From the NCBI RefSeq assembly GCF_004187715.1, contig NZ_QZWF01000004.1, positions 434,001-498,000 of the forward strand: a stretch of 64,000 bases of DNA, read 5' to 3'. Origin of the DNA: Streptomyces sp. F001 (GTDB taxonomy: Bacteria; Actinomycetota; Actinomycetes; Streptomycetales; Streptomycetaceae). The notes below the pieces were generated by a model, which was not told the origin of the DNA, searched no databases, and saw only the letters and a list, made by a program, of their open reading frames with translations. The position numbers were made by a program, and so were the translations under genes. This document shows, in pieces, positions 1 to 8,822 of the stretch (its first letter is position 1; the number at the start of each line of letters is the position of its first letter).

Positions 1-62
1 ATGGGCTCGGGGCGGGGGCCGTCCGTGGGCTGGTCCGGGGTGCGGTTCTGCTGGTCGCTCAC
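1..62 (-). CDS. Start of a leftward gene, truncated by the window edge
   Basis: A GTG at position 62 on the minus strand opens a frame that stays open to the window edge and gives about 20 residues beginning MSDQQNRTPDQP, rich in Pro, Gln and Asp. A GGGAG element lies about a dozen bases upstream. The acidic, Pro-rich composition is typical of the disordered N-terminus of many Streptomyces proteins. Too little is visible to assign a family or to be certain that it is a gene. Confidence 0.35.
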   Translation of the reverse strand, partial: MSDQQNRTPDQPTDGPRPEP

Positions 63-174
63 GGGCTGATTATGACTCCCGGCCATGGCGGGGCCAGGCC
101 CTCGCCGCGGTCAGGAGCCGCGCCGGGCGCCCCTGGTCGTCGTCAGGAGCAGCGCCCGGCGCACCCTGCCGTTG

Positions 175-492
175 TCAGGAGCAGCGCGGTGCCACGTAGC
201 CGTCGCTGCCGGTGTTGACGTAGGCGTCGGAGACGTACTGGGCGTTGGCGATGCAGTCCCAGAGGTTGGTGGTGCCGTAGGGGCCGGTGACGGTGTCGCC
301 GGGGCGCTGGCAGTAGATGGGGACGGTGGTGCCCTCGGGCAGGACGCGGACGATCCGGTAGTGGGTGCCGGGGCCGCTGCGGACGTTGAGCCGGACGCCG
401 GGGGCGACCGGGTAGGAGCGGACCCTCGCCTCCGCCGTCGTCGCCGTCTCCGGCTCGCCCGTGCCCGAGATCTCGATGTCCTCCGTGGCCAT
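175..492 (-). CDS. Small SH3-like domain protein
   Basis: A 105-residue protein. After an acidic N-terminus of about 25 residues it contains LNVRSGPGTHYRIVRVLPEG, a textbook bacterial SH3 (SH3b) core, followed by a region with two cysteines (YCQRPGD, LWDCI) and a third near the C-terminus. SH3b domains usually bind peptidoglycan or mediate surface contacts. No signal peptide is visible in this reading, so export is uncertain. It stands alone, divergent from the kinase gene at 638. Function unknown beyond the domain. Confidence 0.7.
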   Translation of the reverse strand: MATEDIEISGTGEPETATTAEARVRSYPVAPGVRLNVRSGPGTHYRIVRVLPEGTTVPIYCQRPGDTVTGPYGTTNLWDCIANAQYVSDAYVNTGSDGYVAPRCS

Positions 493-637
493 GTCGGCCT
501 CCCCCGTTTGGATGCTTGTGAACGGTTCACGCCAAAATCACCTGGCACACCGAGGCTAGCAAGCCACAGAGGTTTCGCACGAAGCATCGACTAGGCTCAG
601 CGCGTCGCGCATGCGGACGGACATCCGGGGGTGAGAG

Positions 638-2834
638 ATGCCGCCATGGCGCAGCACCGGTACGGATGCGGAAGCGGAATCTCCGCAGTACGCCGGGCAG
701 TACCTGCTGGAGGCGCCGCTCGGTTCCGGTGGCATGGGCGTGGTCCATCTGGCGCGGTCGGCCTCGGGGTTGCGGCTCGCCGTGAAGGTGGTGCACGGGG
801 AGTTTGCTCAGGACCCGGAGTTCCGGGGGCGGTTCCGGCAGGAGGTGGCTGCCGCACGGCGGGTCAGCGGCGCCTTCACCGCGCCCGTCGTCGACGCCGA
901 TCCCGATGCAGAGCGCCCCTGGATGGCGACGCTCTTCATCCCCGGCCCCACCCTCGCCGAGTACGTGAAGCGGAACGGCGCCCTTGCGCCGGCCCGGCTG
1001 CGCCAGTTGACGGCGGGACTCGCCGAGGCGCTGCGGGACATCCATCGGGTCGGGGTCGTGCACCGCGACCTCAAGCCGAGCAACGTCCTGCTCGCCGAGG
1101 ACGGGCCGAAGGTCATCGACTTCGGGATATCCCGGCCCTCGGACAGCGAACTGCGCACCGAGACCGGCAAGTTGATCGGCACACCGCCGTTCATGGCGCC
1201 GGAGCAGTTCCGCAGGCCGCGGGAGGTCGGGCCGGCCACCGACGTCTTCGCGCTCGGGTCGGTCATCGTGCACGCAGCGACGGGCAGCGGCCCCTTCGAC
1301 TCCGACAGCCCGTACCTGGTGGCGTATCAGGTCGTTCATGAAGAGCCGGACTTGACAGGAGTGCCGGACGAGCTGGCGCCGCTCGTCGCCCGGTGCCTGG
1401 CCAAGGAGCCTGAGGACCGGCCCACTCCGGACGAGCTGATGGCGGAGCTCCGGTCGCTTTCGGCGTCGTATGACACACAGGCCTTCATTCCCGAACAGCG
1501 CACGGGCGAGCGGCCGTTCGATGACCTGCGGGAAGTCGATCGCCCGCGGGAAGCCGGTTCCCCGCGTGATGCCGGTCCCGCGCAGGACGAGGCCCCCACG
1601 CACTGGCGCCGGGTGCCCTCGGCGGACGGTCCGGTCGCGGACGCACCCGGGGCCCGCGGCCCGAGAAGGCGGTGGTGGAGGGCCGCTGTGGCCGTCGCCG
1701 CCGTGCTCGCCCTGGGCGCGGGGGCTGTTGCCCTCCTCGGGGCCGGCGACAGCCCGACGCCGGCCGGGGCCGGGCAGCCCGCCCCGTTCCGCCCCTGGGA
1801 CATCGACCTGAGCGCCCGTGGCGCCGAGGCGAGCGGCATGCCGCAGTGCGCCTACACGCCCGGGACGCTGTACTGCACCCGCCCCGGTGTTCTGGCCGCC
1901 GCGGTCGATCCCGCCGACGGCGGCGTGAAGTGGGCGCGTGCGGGGGCGGGGCAGCAGGCGGACGGGACCGTCGAGCCGCCGGTGCTGTCGGGCGGGTTGC
2001 TGCATGTCGTCACGGAGGGCGGGCGGCGGCTCGCCGCGCTCGACCCGGCGACCGGCAGGACCCGCTGGAGCCACGACATCTCGCGCTACGACGGTCGGGT
2101 CGCGCACGTCGGCGGGGTCGTCCTGTTCACCGGACGCGACTCGGAGGTCACCGCGCTGGACGCGGCCACCGGCGAGCGGAAGTGGCAGCACGCGGTCGCC
2201 GGGCTCACGCAGCCGGTGTTCCAGTCGTACGGCGGCCGGGTCGCGTACGCGGTCGGCGCGGCCGGGACCGGGACCCGGGTGACCGCCGTCGACCCGGAGA
2301 GCGGCGCCGTCCGCTGGCAGCGGCGGCTGGCCGGTGCGCTCAGCCTGGTCGGCGCCCGTGAGGGCGTGCTCTGGTTCACGTCGACCTCGGCGGAGTACGC
2401 CGACACCGACGCGGTCGTGCGCTACGACGCCACGCACGGGACGCAGCGCCGTACCGCGCTGCGCCATCCGCTGGCGGGAGCGCAGGCCGTCGTGCAGCGG
2501 GACACGGTGTATCTGCTGGGGGCCGACGGTGCGCTGGTCGCCGTCGACACGCGGACGTCGGCGCAGCTGTGGCGGCTGGAGACGTCCGTCAGTTTCCCGT
2601 CCGCGCCGGTGGTGGCCGGGGGGCGGCTGTACTTCAGTGCCGGGGACGGGCGGGTCGTCGCCGTCGACACCGGGAAGGGTGCGCTGCTGGGAGACCAGGG
2701 CGTGGCCCGGGGCGGGGCGGGGGTCGGTGGTGTCCGGGCTGCCGCTGCCGGTCGCCGGGGACGGCAGGGTGTTCGCCGCGGCTCCGGACGGTTCGCTGTT
2801 CGCGGTGGACGGGGACGATCCGGCACGGTGGTGA
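638..2834 (+). CDS. Membrane Ser/Thr protein kinase with PQQ-type beta-propeller sensor, apparent 3' frameshift
   Basis: The N-terminal 270 residues are a Hanks-type kinase: glycine loop GSGGMGVVHLA, catalytic lysine in LAVKVVHG near residue 49, HRDLKPSN near 142, and DFG in VIDFGIS. A basic stretch and one transmembrane helix near residues 342-367 follow, then an extracytoplasmic region of WxxxxxG-type PQQ/YVTN repeats. The start is ATG 638 behind GGGGGTGAG. The first frame runs on to a stop at 2851 with an implausible Arg/Gly-rich tail. The +1 frame from about 2690 to the stop at 2834 instead reads GRVFAAAPDGSLFAVDGDD, a proper propeller repeat. The natural end is therefore probably 2834, reached only after a one-base frameshift (real mutation or sequencing error). 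Likely a cell-surface sensor kinase; ligand unknown. Confidence 0.85.
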
Positions 2835-2866
2835 CAGGCGGGGCGGGCTGAGCGGCTGGGGGCGGC

Positions 2867-2999
2867 GCGCGAAGGCCGGGCCCACCGGCCGAAGGACACG
2901 CGAAAGCGGGCTCACCGGCTGGGTGCACAGCGAAACCCGGGCCCACCGGCCGAGGCCACACACGAAAGCCGGGCCCACCGGCCGAGCCCGCACACAAAA
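2867..2999. repeat. Four imperfect tandem copies of a ~31-bp GC-rich unit
   Basis: The intergenic space between the kinase and ilvD contains GGGCCCACCGGCCGA blocks, each preceded by a GAA core. The GAA cores occur at 2871, 2902, 2932 and 2964, so the period is 30-32 bp. The second copy is the most diverged. The unit contains a GGGCCC palindrome. No coding role is apparent. Confidence 0.75.
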
Positions 3000-3025
3000 G
3001 GGGCCGCCCCGTCACAGGCGGCCCC
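3000..3025 (-). terminator. Intrinsic terminator of ilvD
   Basis: GGGGCCGCC (3000-3008) pairs perfectly with GGCGGCCCC (3017-3025) across an 8-base loop. On the minus strand the hairpin follows the ilvD stop by about a dozen bases and is succeeded by CTTTTG, the short U-tract expected. It may also end transcripts arriving from the kinase gene. Confidence 0.8.
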
Positions 3026-3036
3026 AGGTGTGTGCC

Positions 3037-4890
3037 TCAGCCCAGTTTGCTGACGTCCCGCACGGCGCCCTTGTCCGCGCTGGTTGCCATGGCGGCGTAG
3101 GCCCGCAGTGCGGCCGACACCTTGCGCTCGCGGTTCTTCGGGACGTACGCCCCGTTCAACGCCTGATCCCGGCGTGCCAGTTCCGCCTCGTCCACGAGCA
3201 GTTCGACGGAACGGTTCGGGATGTCGATGCGGATGCGGTCGCCGTCCTCGACGAGCGCGATGGTGCCTCCCGACGCCGCCTCGGGGGAGGCGTGGCCGAT
3301 GGACAGGCCGGACGTGCCGCCGGAGAAACGGCCGTCGGTGATCAGGGCGCAGGTCTTGCCGAGGCCGCGGCCCTTCAGGAAGGACGTCGGGTAGAGCATC
3401 TCCTGCATGCCGGGGCCGCCCTTGGGGCCCTCGTAGCGGATGACGACGACGTCGCCGTCCGTCACCTGCTTGTTGAGGATCTTCTCGACGGCCTCCTCCT
3501 GCGACTCGCAGACGACCGCCGGGCCCTCGAAGGTCCAGATGGACTCGTCGACACCGGCCGTCTTCACCACGCAGCCGTCGACGGCGAGGTTGCCCTTCAG
3601 TACTGCCAGGCCGCCGTCCTTGGAGTAGGCGTGCTCGGCAGAGCGGATGCAGCCGCCCTCGGCGTCCACGTCCAGGGCCTCCCAGCGCTCGGACTGGGAG
3701 AAGGCCTCGGCGGAGCGGACGCAGCCGGGTGCCGCGTGCCACAGCTCCACGGCCTCGGCCGAAGGCGAGCCGCCGCGGACGTCCCATGTCTTCAGCCAGT
3801 CCGCCAGGGACGGGCTGTGGACGGCGTGCACGTCCTCGTTGAGCAGGCCCGCGCGGTGCAGCTCGCCGAGCAGGGCGGGGATGCCGCCGGCGCGGTGCAC
3901 GTCCTCCATGTAGTACGTGCGGTTCTTGGCCACGTTGGGCGCGACCTTCGCCAGGCACGGCACGCGGCGCGAGACGGCGTCGATCTGCTCCAGGCCGAAG
4001 GGCACGCCTGCCTCCTGGGCGGCGGCCAGCAGATGCAGGATCGTGTTGGTGGAGCCGCCCATCGCGATGTCCAGGGCCATGGCGTTCTCGAAGGCCGCGA
4101 TGGTGGCGATGTTGCGAGGCAGGACCGTGTCGTCGTCCTGCTCGTAGTAGCGGCGGGTCAGGTCCATCACCGTGCGGGCGGCGTTCTCGTAGAGCGCGCG
4201 GCGGGCGGTGTGGGTGGCGAGGACCGAGCCGTTGCCGGGGAGGGAGAGGCCGATGGCCTCGGTCAGGCAGTTCATCGAGTTGGCGGTGAACATGCCGGAA
4301 CAGGAGCCGCAGGTCGGACAGGCGTTCTCCTCGATACGGAGGATGTCCTCGTCCGAAATCTTGTCGTTCACCGCGTCGGAGATCGCGTCGACCAGGTCGA
4401 GCGTGCGGACCGTGCCGTCGACCAGCGTGGCGCGGCCGGACTCCATGGGACCGCCGGAGACGAAGACCGTCGGGATGTTCAGGCGCAGGGCGGCCATGAG
4501 CATGCCCGGGGTGATCTTGTCGCAGTTGGAGATGCAGACCAGGGCGTCGGCGCAGTGCGCCTCGACCATGTACTCCACGCTGTCCGCGATCAGGTCGCGG
4601 GAGGGCAGGCTGTACAGCATGCCGCCGTGGCCCATCGCGATGCCGTCGTCGACGGCGATCGTGTTGAACTCGCGCGGGATGCCGCCGGCCTCCTTGATCG
4701 CCTCGCTGACGATCCGGCCGACCGGCGCCAGGTGCGTGTGGCCTGGCACGAACTCCGTGAAGCTGTTGGCGACCGCGATGATCGGCTTTCGGCCGATGTC
4801 CGCACCGGGTACACCGGAGGCGCGCATAAGGGCGCGGGCGCCCGCCATGTTGCGGCCGTGGGTGACTGTGCGGGACCTCAGCTCGGGCAT
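3037..4890 (-). CDS. ilvD: Dihydroxy-acid dehydratase
   Basis: A 617-residue cytosolic Fe-S enzyme of branched-chain amino acid and pantothenate-precursor synthesis. It dehydrates 2,3-dihydroxy-isovalerate and 2,3-dihydroxy-3-methylvalerate to the 2-oxo acids. The start ATG follows GAAGGAGCG. Family hallmarks are present: the N-terminal HGRNMAGARAL, CDKITPGML near residue 121, and ACPTCGSCSGMF near 190, giving the cluster-ligating cysteines, plus TDGRFSGGTSGLSIGH near the C-terminus. The length is normal for IlvD. It stands alone with its own terminator; other ilv genes are not in this window. Confidence 0.97.
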   Translation of the reverse strand: MPELRSRTVTHGRNMAGARALMRASGVPGADIGRKPIIAVANSFTEFVPGHTHLAPVGRIVSEAIKEAGGIPREFNTIAVDDGIAMGHGGMLYSLPSRDLIADSVEYMVEAHCADALVCISNCDKITPGMLMAALRLNIPTVFVSGGPMESGRATLVDGTVRTLDLVDAISDAVNDKISDEDILRIEENACPTCGSCSGMFTANSMNCLTEAIGLSLPGNGSVLATHTARRALYENAARTVMDLTRRYYEQDDDTVLPRNIATIAAFENAMALDIAMGGSTNTILHLLAAAQEAGVPFGLEQIDAVSRRVPCLAKVAPNVAKNRTYYMEDVHRAGGIPALLGELHRAGLLNEDVHAVHSPSLADWLKTWDVRGGSPSAEAVELWHAAPGCVRSAEAFSQSERWEALDVDAEGGCIRSAEHAYSKDGGLAVLKGNLAVDGCVVKTAGVDESIWTFEGPAVVCESQEEAVEKILNKQVTDGDVVVIRYEGPKGGPGMQEMLYPTSFLKGRGLGKTCALITDGRFSGGTSGLSIGHASPEAASGGTIALVEDGDRIRIDIPNRSVELLVDEAELARRDQALNGAYVPKNRERKVSAALRAYAAMATSADKGAVRDVSKLG

Positions 4891-5049
4891 CGTCGCTCGC
4901 TCCTTCGGAGAGTTCTGACTGAGTCGAGCCTACGCCGGTCATCCAGAGAGCGGACAGGATGTCCGGATTGCGGGACGCATGTCTCAGGGATTCAAGGGCT
5001 CGTTCCCTCTGAAGGAGTCAGGGGTCCGTCAGGTGGGCCGGTAAGGGAT

Positions 5050-5670
5050 TCAGGGTTTCGTCAGGTGGCCCTGCACCACGGGTGCGATCCGTTGGATGAT
5101 CACTTCCATGTCGGCCGACGCCAGCGGCTCAAGCTTGATCACGTACCGCAGCATGGCGACACCGACCAGCTGCGCGGCCGCCAGTTCCGCCCGCAGCTCC
5201 GCGTCGGGCATGCCGAGCTGGGCGGCGACCCTGCGGAGCAGCTGGGCGGCAACGAGGCGGCGGAAGACGGCGGCCGCGACCTCGTTGTTCACCGCGGACC
5301 GTACGACCGCGAGCAACGGCGTCCGGGTGACCGGGTTCTCCCAGATCCCGAAGAGGAATCGGGCGAACCGCTCACCGATCTCCTCGGGCGCCCCCTCGAA
5401 GATCACGTCCGGTGCCCTCAGCGCGGGCGCGAAGACCGTCTCCACCGCCTCCTGGAAGACCTGCTCCTTGGTGCCGAAGTAGTGGTGCACCAGCGCCGAG
5501 TCCACACCGGCCGCCTTGGCGATGCCACGCACGGACGTCTTCTCGTAGCCCCGTTCGGAGAACTCCTCGCGGGCCGCGGCGAGGATGCGGTCGCGGGTGG
5601 CGGGGCCGTCGGCGGACTCCGTACGCGAGGGCCGTCCCCGGCGGCGCGGCGTGGGCGTCATGCCGGTCAT
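5050..5670 (-). CDS. TetR-family transcriptional regulator
   Basis: A 206-residue regulator. The N-terminal helix-turn-helix is clear: RDRILAAAREEFSERGYEKT, then a recognition helix in VDSALVHHYFGTKEQV. The C-terminal ligand-binding half is of the TetR_C type common in actinobacteria. The start is taken as ATG 5670, whose bases overlap the stop of the upstream sugar isomerase-like gene as ATGA; a second ATG three codons on is possible. The coupling implies co-expression and perhaps control of that operon. Ligand unknown. Confidence 0.9.
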   Translation of the reverse strand: MTGMTPTPRRRGRPSRTESADGPATRDRILAAAREEFSERGYEKTSVRGIAKAAGVDSALVHHYFGTKEQVFQEAVETVFAPALRAPDVIFEGAPEEIGERFARFLFGIWENPVTRTPLLAVVRSAVNNEVAAAVFRRLVAAQLLRRVAAQLGMPDAELRAELAAAQLVGVAMLRYVIKLEPLASADMEVIIQRIAPVVQGHLTKP

Positions 5671-6491
5671 CGCCGGGGCACCTTCACCGCGGAGGCCAGG
5701 TGGAGCCGGGTGAAGGCCAAGGCCTCGGCGAGGTCGGCCTCGCGCTCCGCGCTGGACATGGCGCGGCGGGTGTTGACCTCGATGACGACGTGCCCGTCGA
5801 ATCCGGACACGGCGAGCCGTTCCAGCAGCTCGGCGCAGGGCTGGGTGCCGCGGCCGGGGACCAGGTGCTCGTCCTTGTTGGAGCCGGAGCCGTCCGCGAG
5901 ATGGACGTGACCCAGCCGGTCGCCCATACGGTCGACCATCTGCAGGGCGTCCGTGCGCGCGGTCGCGGCATGGCTGAGGTCGATCGTGAAGTGGCGGTAG
6001 TCGTCCTTCGTCACGTCCCAGTCGGGGGCGTACGCGAGCATCTCGCGGTCGCGGTAGCGCCAGGGGTACATGTTCTCGACGGCGAACCGCACATCCGTCT
6101 CGTCCACCATCCGCCAGATCCCGGCGACGAAGTCGCGCGCGTACTGGCGCTGCCAGCGAAAGGGCGGGTGGACGACGACCGTGGTGGCGCCGAGCTTCTC
6201 GGCCGCCGCCTGGGCGCGCTGGAGCTTGACCCACGGGTCGGTGGACCACACGCGCTGCGTGATGAGCAGGCAGGGGGCGTGTACGGCGAGGATCGGGATC
6301 TGGTGGAAGTCGCTGAGCCGGCGCAGCGCCTCCATGTCCTGGCTGACCGGGTCGTTCCAGACCATGACCTCGACGCCGTCGTACCCGAGGCGCGCGGCGA
6401 TCTCGAAGGCCGTTGCCGTCGACTCCGGGTACACGGAGGCCGTCGAGAGGGCGACCTTCGCATCCGGGATGCGTACGACTGGTTCTGCCAC
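5667..6491 (-). CDS. Sugar phosphate isomerase/epimerase (AP-endonuclease-2-like TIM barrel)
   Basis: A 274-residue protein of the xylose-isomerase-like TIM barrel family. Typical metal-binding strand ends are visible: GYDGVEVMVWND, VHAPCL, VVVHPPF, FAVENMYPW, TIDLSHA, LGHVHLADGSGSNKDEHLVPGRG and VVIEVNTR. Proteins of this family isomerise or epimerise sugars or cyclitols, but the actual substrate cannot be read from the sequence. It is the first gene of a two-gene operon with the TetR gene, which it overlaps by four bases. Confidence 0.88.
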   Translation of the reverse strand: MAEPVVRIPDAKVALSTASVYPESTATAFEIAARLGYDGVEVMVWNDPVSQDMEALRRLSDFHQIPILAVHAPCLLITQRVWSTDPWVKLQRAQAAAEKLGATTVVVHPPFRWQRQYARDFVAGIWRMVDETDVRFAVENMYPWRYRDREMLAYAPDWDVTKDDYRHFTIDLSHAATARTDALQMVDRMGDRLGHVHLADGSGSNKDEHLVPGRGTQPCAELLERLAVSGFDGHVVIEVNTRRAMSSAEREADLAEALAFTRLHLASAVKVPRR

Positions 6492-6595
6492 GGAGACAGG
6501 GTACGTGGGTCTGCGGGGTGGACCGGGGTTGGTGTGCGCCTATTCACCATTGGTCTTTGTCGCCGAGGGCGAGTGCGGGTTGTCGTGGGCTGATC

Positions 6596-6690
6596 GCTCC
6601 CCCACTCTCGGCTTCTCCCCCACGCTCGGCTTCTCCCCCACGCTCGGCTTCGCTCGCGGGGGAGCCCCATGAGCGGGGGGACCCCCATCG
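6596..6690. repeat. Dispersed palindromic intergenic repeat with internal 18-bp tandem copies
   Basis: This block consists of CTCCCCCACTCTCGGCTT followed by two exact 18-bp units CTCGGCTTCTCCCCCACG (6607-6624 and 6625-6642), a third partial unit and a GCGGGGGGACCCCCATCG end. It is the same family as the element near 8690-8770. C-rich and G-rich arms allow long hairpins on either strand. Such elements are common between Streptomyces genes (recalled, not searched). Confidence 0.75.
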
Positions 6691-6751
6691 CGGCGGAGCC
6701 GCATGTCGATGCAGCCCCGTGCCTCTTGTCGGCGCTACCCCGCCGCCCGTT

Positions 6752-7684
6752 TCAATCCGAGCCCATGTGGTCCAACCGTCGCAGGATGATGCCCTCCCTC
6801 AGTGCCCACGGGCAGATCTCCAGCGTCTCCACGCCGAACAGGTCCATCGCGGCCTCCGCCACCAGGGCGCCGGCGACCAGCTGGCCCGCTCGGCCGTCGG
6901 AGACTCCGGGGAGTTCGGCGCGTTCCTCGGTGGTCATGCCGGCGAGGCGGGGGACCCAGGCCTCCAGGGACTGGCGCTTGAGTTCGCGCTGGACGTAGAG
7001 GCCGTCGGCGGAGCGGGCGGCACCGCTGATGCGGGCAAGCTGCCGGAAGGTCTTGGAGGTGGCGACCACGTGGTCGGGGGCGCCGAAGCGGCTGAACTCA
7101 CCGACCGTACGAGCGATCTCGGCCCGCACATGGCGGCGCAGAGCCCGTATGTCCTCGGTGGCGGGCGGGTCTTCCGGCAGCCAGGCGGAGGTGAGCCGGC
7201 CGGCGCCGAGCGGCAGGGAGACGGCCGCGTCGGGGTCCTCGTCGATGCCGTAGGCGATCTCCAGGGAGCCGCCGCCGATGTCCAGGACGAGCAGCTTCCC
7301 GGCCGACCAGCCGAACCAGCGGCGGGCGGCGAGGAAGGTGAGCCGGGCCTCCTCGGCGCCGGTGAGAACCTGGAGCTGGGCGCCGGTCTCGGTCTGCACG
7401 CGCGCGAGGACGTCGTCGGCGTTGCTGGCCTCGCGTACCGCGGAGGTCGCGAACGGCAGCAGTTCCTCGACGCCCTTGTCCTCGGCGGCCTGGAGCGCCT
7501 CGTGGACGACGCCGATCAGCCGGTCGACACCGTGGGGGCCGATGGCACCGTTCTCGTCGAGAAGCTGGGCGAGGCGCAGTTCCGCCTTGTGCGAGTGCGC
7601 GGGCAGCGGGCGCGCGCCGGGGTGCGCATCCACCACCAGCAGATGCACCGTGTTCGATCCCACGTCGAGGACACCGAGTCTCAT
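6752..7684 (-). CDS. Ppx/GppA-type exopolyphosphatase / pppGpp phosphohydrolase family
   Basis: A 310-residue ASKHA-fold phosphatase starting MRLGVLDVGSNTVHLLVVDA, the diagnostic phosphate-1 loop. The second loop LLVLDIGGGSLEIAYG lies near residues 130-145. Family members hydrolyse polyphosphate or the 5'-phosphate of pppGpp; this short (~310 residue) actinobacterial type lacks the extra C-terminal domain of E. coli Ppx. The frame is open further upstream, but homologous proteins begin at this methionine and no good ribosome site is seen, so the mRNA may be nearly leaderless. Specificity is not decided by sequence. Confidence 0.9.
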   Translation of the reverse strand: MRLGVLDVGSNTVHLLVVDAHPGARPLPAHSHKAELRLAQLLDENGAIGPHGVDRLIGVVHEALQAAEDKGVEELLPFATSAVREASNADDVLARVQTETGAQLQVLTGAEEARLTFLAARRWFGWSAGKLLVLDIGGGSLEIAYGIDEDPDAAVSLPLGAGRLTSAWLPEDPPATEDIRALRRHVRAEIARTVGEFSRFGAPDHVVATSKTFRQLARISGAARSADGLYVQRELKRQSLEAWVPRLAGMTTEERAELPGVSDGRAGQLVAGALVAEAAMDLFGVETLEICPWALREGIILRRLDHMGSD

Positions 7685-7767
7685 GTACGGAACGCTACTG
7701 CCAGCTGCGCTGTGCTCCGCCCTCGAGGCGGTCCCTGGACGGGCGGCGGGCGACTTACCCTGGACCC

Positions 7768-8625
7768 GTGCCAAAGACGAAAAAGGCGAAGACCGAAAAG
7801 GCAGACAAGAAGGCCAAATCAACCAAGGGTTCTTCGCAGGCGAAAGCACCGACGAAGTCGCAGCAGGCCCTGACGGACGACGAGAAGGGCCTCGACTTCG
7901 CGCGCGCGTGGGTGGAGTTCCCTGATCCGGCGGACGACGAACAGGTCTTCCGCTGTGATCTGACATGGCTGACCTCCCGCTGGAACTGCATCTTCGGAAG
8001 CGGCTGCCAGGGCATCCAGGCCGGCCGGGCGGACGACGGGTGCTGCACGCTGGGGGCCCACTTCTCCGACGAGGACGACGAGAAGCGGGTCGCCGGGCAT
8101 GTGGCGAGGCTCACGCCGGAGATCTGGCAGAACCACGCCGAGGGCACCCGGGGCGGCTGGGTCTCCAAGGACGACGAGGGCTCCCGGCAGACCCGCCCCT
8201 ACCAGGGCTCCTGCATCTTCCAGAACCGGCCCGGCTTCGCGGGCGGCGCGGGCTGCTCGCTGCACATCCTCGCCCTGAAGGAGGGCCGGGAACCGCTGGA
8301 GACGAAGCCGGACGTGTGCTGGCAGCTGCCGGTCCGGCGGACCTACGAGTGGATCGACCGGCCCGACGACACGCGTGTGCTCCAGGTGTCGATCGGTGAG
8401 TACGACCGCCGGGGCTGGGGGCCGGGCGGCCACGACCTGCACTGGTGGTGCACGTCGGCGACCTCGGCGCATGGTGCGGGCGATCCGGTGTACGTCTCCT
8501 ACCGGGCGGAGCTGACGGAGCTGATGGGCAAGGCCGGCTACGACCGTCTGGTCGAGCTGTGCGAACAGCGGTTGAACTCGCAGCTGCCTCTGCTCGCGCC
8601 GCATCCGGCGGATCCGGTGGAGTGA
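7768..8625 (+). CDS. Conserved cysteine-rich protein of unknown function
   Basis: A 285-residue protein with a Lys/Ala-rich, probably disordered N-terminus (first ~35 residues), then a compact domain. Cysteines are spaced FRCDL, RWNCIFGSGCQGI, DDGCCTLGAHF, QGSCIFQNR, GAGCSLHI, DVCWQL, HWWCTS and VELCEQ. The CxxxxxC and CC pairs suggest metal binding, reminiscent of the YkgJ-type cysteine-cluster proteins, but I cannot confirm that family. The start is GTG 7768 with no clear ribosome site. Divergent from the Ppx-like gene. Confidence 0.8.
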   Translation: MPKTKKAKTEKADKKAKSTKGSSQAKAPTKSQQALTDDEKGLDFARAWVEFPDPADDEQVFRCDLTWLTSRWNCIFGSGCQGIQAGRADDGCCTLGAHFSDEDDEKRVAGHVARLTPEIWQNHAEGTRGGWVSKDDEGSRQTRPYQGSCIFQNRPGFAGGAGCSLHILALKEGREPLETKPDVCWQLPVRRTYEWIDRPDDTRVLQVSIGEYDRRGWGPGGHDLHWWCTSATSAHGAGDPVYVSYRAELTELMGKAGYDRLVELCEQRLNSQLPLLAPHPADPVE

Positions 8626-8689
8626 CGGGCGGCTGCGTGCCGTAGTGGGGGGCGCAACCCGGCGTTGACGGGGTGCCTCCCCAGAGGGG

Positions 8690-8775
8690 GATCCCCATCG
8701 CCTGCCCTCCCCCACTCTCGGCTTCGCTCGAGCGGGGCCCCCATCGCCCTGGGGGTCCCCCAGGCCCTGAAGGCA
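8690..8775. repeat. Second copy of the dispersed palindromic intergenic repeat
   Basis: CTCCCCCACTCTCGGCTTCG followed by CTCGAGCGGGGCCCCCATCG repeats the element at 6596-6690 but without its internal 18-bp duplications. It is flanked by GAGGGGGATCCCCATCG before and TGGGGGTCCCCCAG after, both palindromic. The region 8626-8822 contains no gene; this repeat fills most of it. Confidence 0.75.
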
Positions 8776-8822
8776 CTGGAGGAGGCACGACTGCCCGCGG
8801 CCGGCGGGGTGGCACCGGTGCC

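Noticed and set aside
527..5910. Very long open frames opposite or across known genes, for example 527-2899 (minus) and 2569-5910 (plus)
   Set aside because: They overlap clear kinase and ilvD coding, have Arg/Gly/Ala-rich translations with no domain, and are typical antisense shadows of high-GC DNA.
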